A stretch of 64,000 nucleotides of DNA, taken from Marinimicrobium hydrolyticum (GTDB taxonomy: Bacteria > Pseudomonadota > Gammaproteobacteria > Pseudomonadales > Cellvibrionaceae). The notes under the pieces are model-generated. The model did not search any database and had not been told where the DNA came from. It worked only from the letters and a program-made list of their open reading frames with translations. Within the stretch, counting starts at the first letter, position 1, and each line of letters starts with the position of its first letter. The position numbers and the translations under genes were made by a program. Positions 63,548-64,000 of the stretch are shown one piece after another. The stretch spans positions 1 to 64,000 of the forward strand of contig NZ_JAVDDU010000005.1 of assembly GCF_030848505.1 (NCBI RefSeq), in the 5' to 3' direction.

Positions 63548-64000
63548 TCAATAAACGCCGCGAATGTGCTCTTTCACTCGCTGCTGGTAAAACTCGTACA
63601 ATTCGTTGTGCAGACTTTCGGGTAAGGGAGCTAACTCGCTGACGCGCACGTTTTCTCGTACCTGGGCAGCCGAACTGGCGCCGGGAATAATCGTGCTCAC
63701 CGCGTCCTGATCCAGCAACCAACGCATAGCCATTTGCGCCATGGTGTAACCCTCAGGCACCTTATCGTTCAGCTCCCGAACCAGCTGGACGCCAGTTTCA
63801 AACGGAATGCCGGCGAAGGTTTCGCCCACGCTGAAAGCTTTGCCTTCACGATTGAAGTTGCGATGATCTGTGGATGCGAACTGAGTTTTCTCATCAAACT
63901 TGCCGCTCAGCATGCCGCTGGCCAACGGTAGGCGCACAATAATGCCAATCTGGTTTTCTTTCGCTTTGGGCAACAGCTCATCACGCAACTTCTGGCGGAA
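63548..64000 (-). CDS. aldo/keto reductase, incomplete at the window edge
   Basis: C-terminal part of an aldo/keto reductase, a NADPH-dependent (beta/alpha)8-barrel. Visible motifs: PKAKENQIGIIVRLPLASGMLSGKF, MAQMAMRWLLDQDAVSTIIPGASSAAQVREN (nucleotide-binding loop) and a final LYEFYQQRVKEHIRGVY. The frame is still open at base 64000, so the catalytic Tyr/Lys part lies beyond the window. Substrate unknown; oxidation of sugars or aldehydes is typical of the family. Confidence 0.88.
   Translation of the reverse strand, partial: FRQKLRDELLPKAKENQIGIIVRLPLASGMLSGKFDEKTQFASTDHRNFNREGKAFSVGETFAGIPFETGVQLVRELNDKVPEGYTMAQMAMRWLLDQDAVSTIIPGASSAAQVRENVRVSELAPLPESLHNELYEFYQQRVKEHIRGVY

Overview
The window reads as a chromosomal segment of a marine or soil gammaproteobacterium that degrades plant polysaccharides, most like the Cellvibrionales (Saccharophagus, Cellvibrio, Marinimicrobium type). 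This is inferred from gene content: a GH11 and a GH10 xylanase, a GPH-type sugar symporter, a large TonB-dependent receptor next to flavin-dependent halogenases and a JmjC-like cupin, and a GlyGly-CTERM-like tail on the GH10 enzyme. Housekeeping genes (gcvP, tal, dusA, acnA, moaCDE, waaC, gltX, adk, tsaB, trpS, bioA) are of ordinary gammaproteobacterial type. The taxonomy was not tested by any search.

Layout. 1-3.7 kb is an accessory segment with integron-cassette architecture: small genes on one strand, each start just after a GTTA-type core, separated by imperfect palindromes of attC type. It holds two small membrane proteins, two alpha/beta hydrolases and a CPBP protease. No integrase gene lies inside the window. 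3.8-6.5 kb holds a small membrane protein, a VOC protein and an ABC-F ATPase (YbiT type). 6.9-17.5 kb is a secretory region: three lipoproteins with acidic low-complexity linkers (one with RCC1-like repeats, one with an internally duplicated domain), a divergent hydrolase/LuxR pair, a NIPSNAP protein, a GH11 xylanase lipoprotein, a YqhA-type membrane protein and small orphan reading frames that look like gene remnants.

17.5-37.3 kb is mainly core metabolism: gcvP, the GPH transporter, a TerB-like gene overlapping transaldolase, dusA, a DUF481 outer-membrane protein, acnA, moaCDE, an envelope glycosyltransferase cluster with waaC, and gltX followed by tRNA-Ala(GGC). Just behind the tRNA are three 71-bp tandem repeats ending in a second tRNA-3'-end-like sequence. 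38.2-45.6 kb is the TonB receptor / halogenase / cupin / halogenase locus, preceded by two LacI-operator-like palindromes.

45.7-64 kb carries RNase II, a K+/H+ antiporter, a shikimate-kinase-family protein, an Lrp regulator, adk, a Lys/Ala-rich histone-H1/AlgP-like protein with a palindrome-rich leader, tsaB, an M18 aminopeptidase, a cNMP-binding/rhodanese fusion lacking the rhodanese cysteine, a putative tRNA-queuosine mannosyltransferase, trpS, a cluster of palindromic repeats, bioA, the GH10 xylanase and a truncated aldo/keto reductase at the right edge.

Functional reading (inference): the two secreted xylanases, the GPH symporter and the TonB receptor could together break down and import xylan fragments. 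The halogenase/cupin set has no known substrate and is, with the cassette array, the most interesting part of the window.
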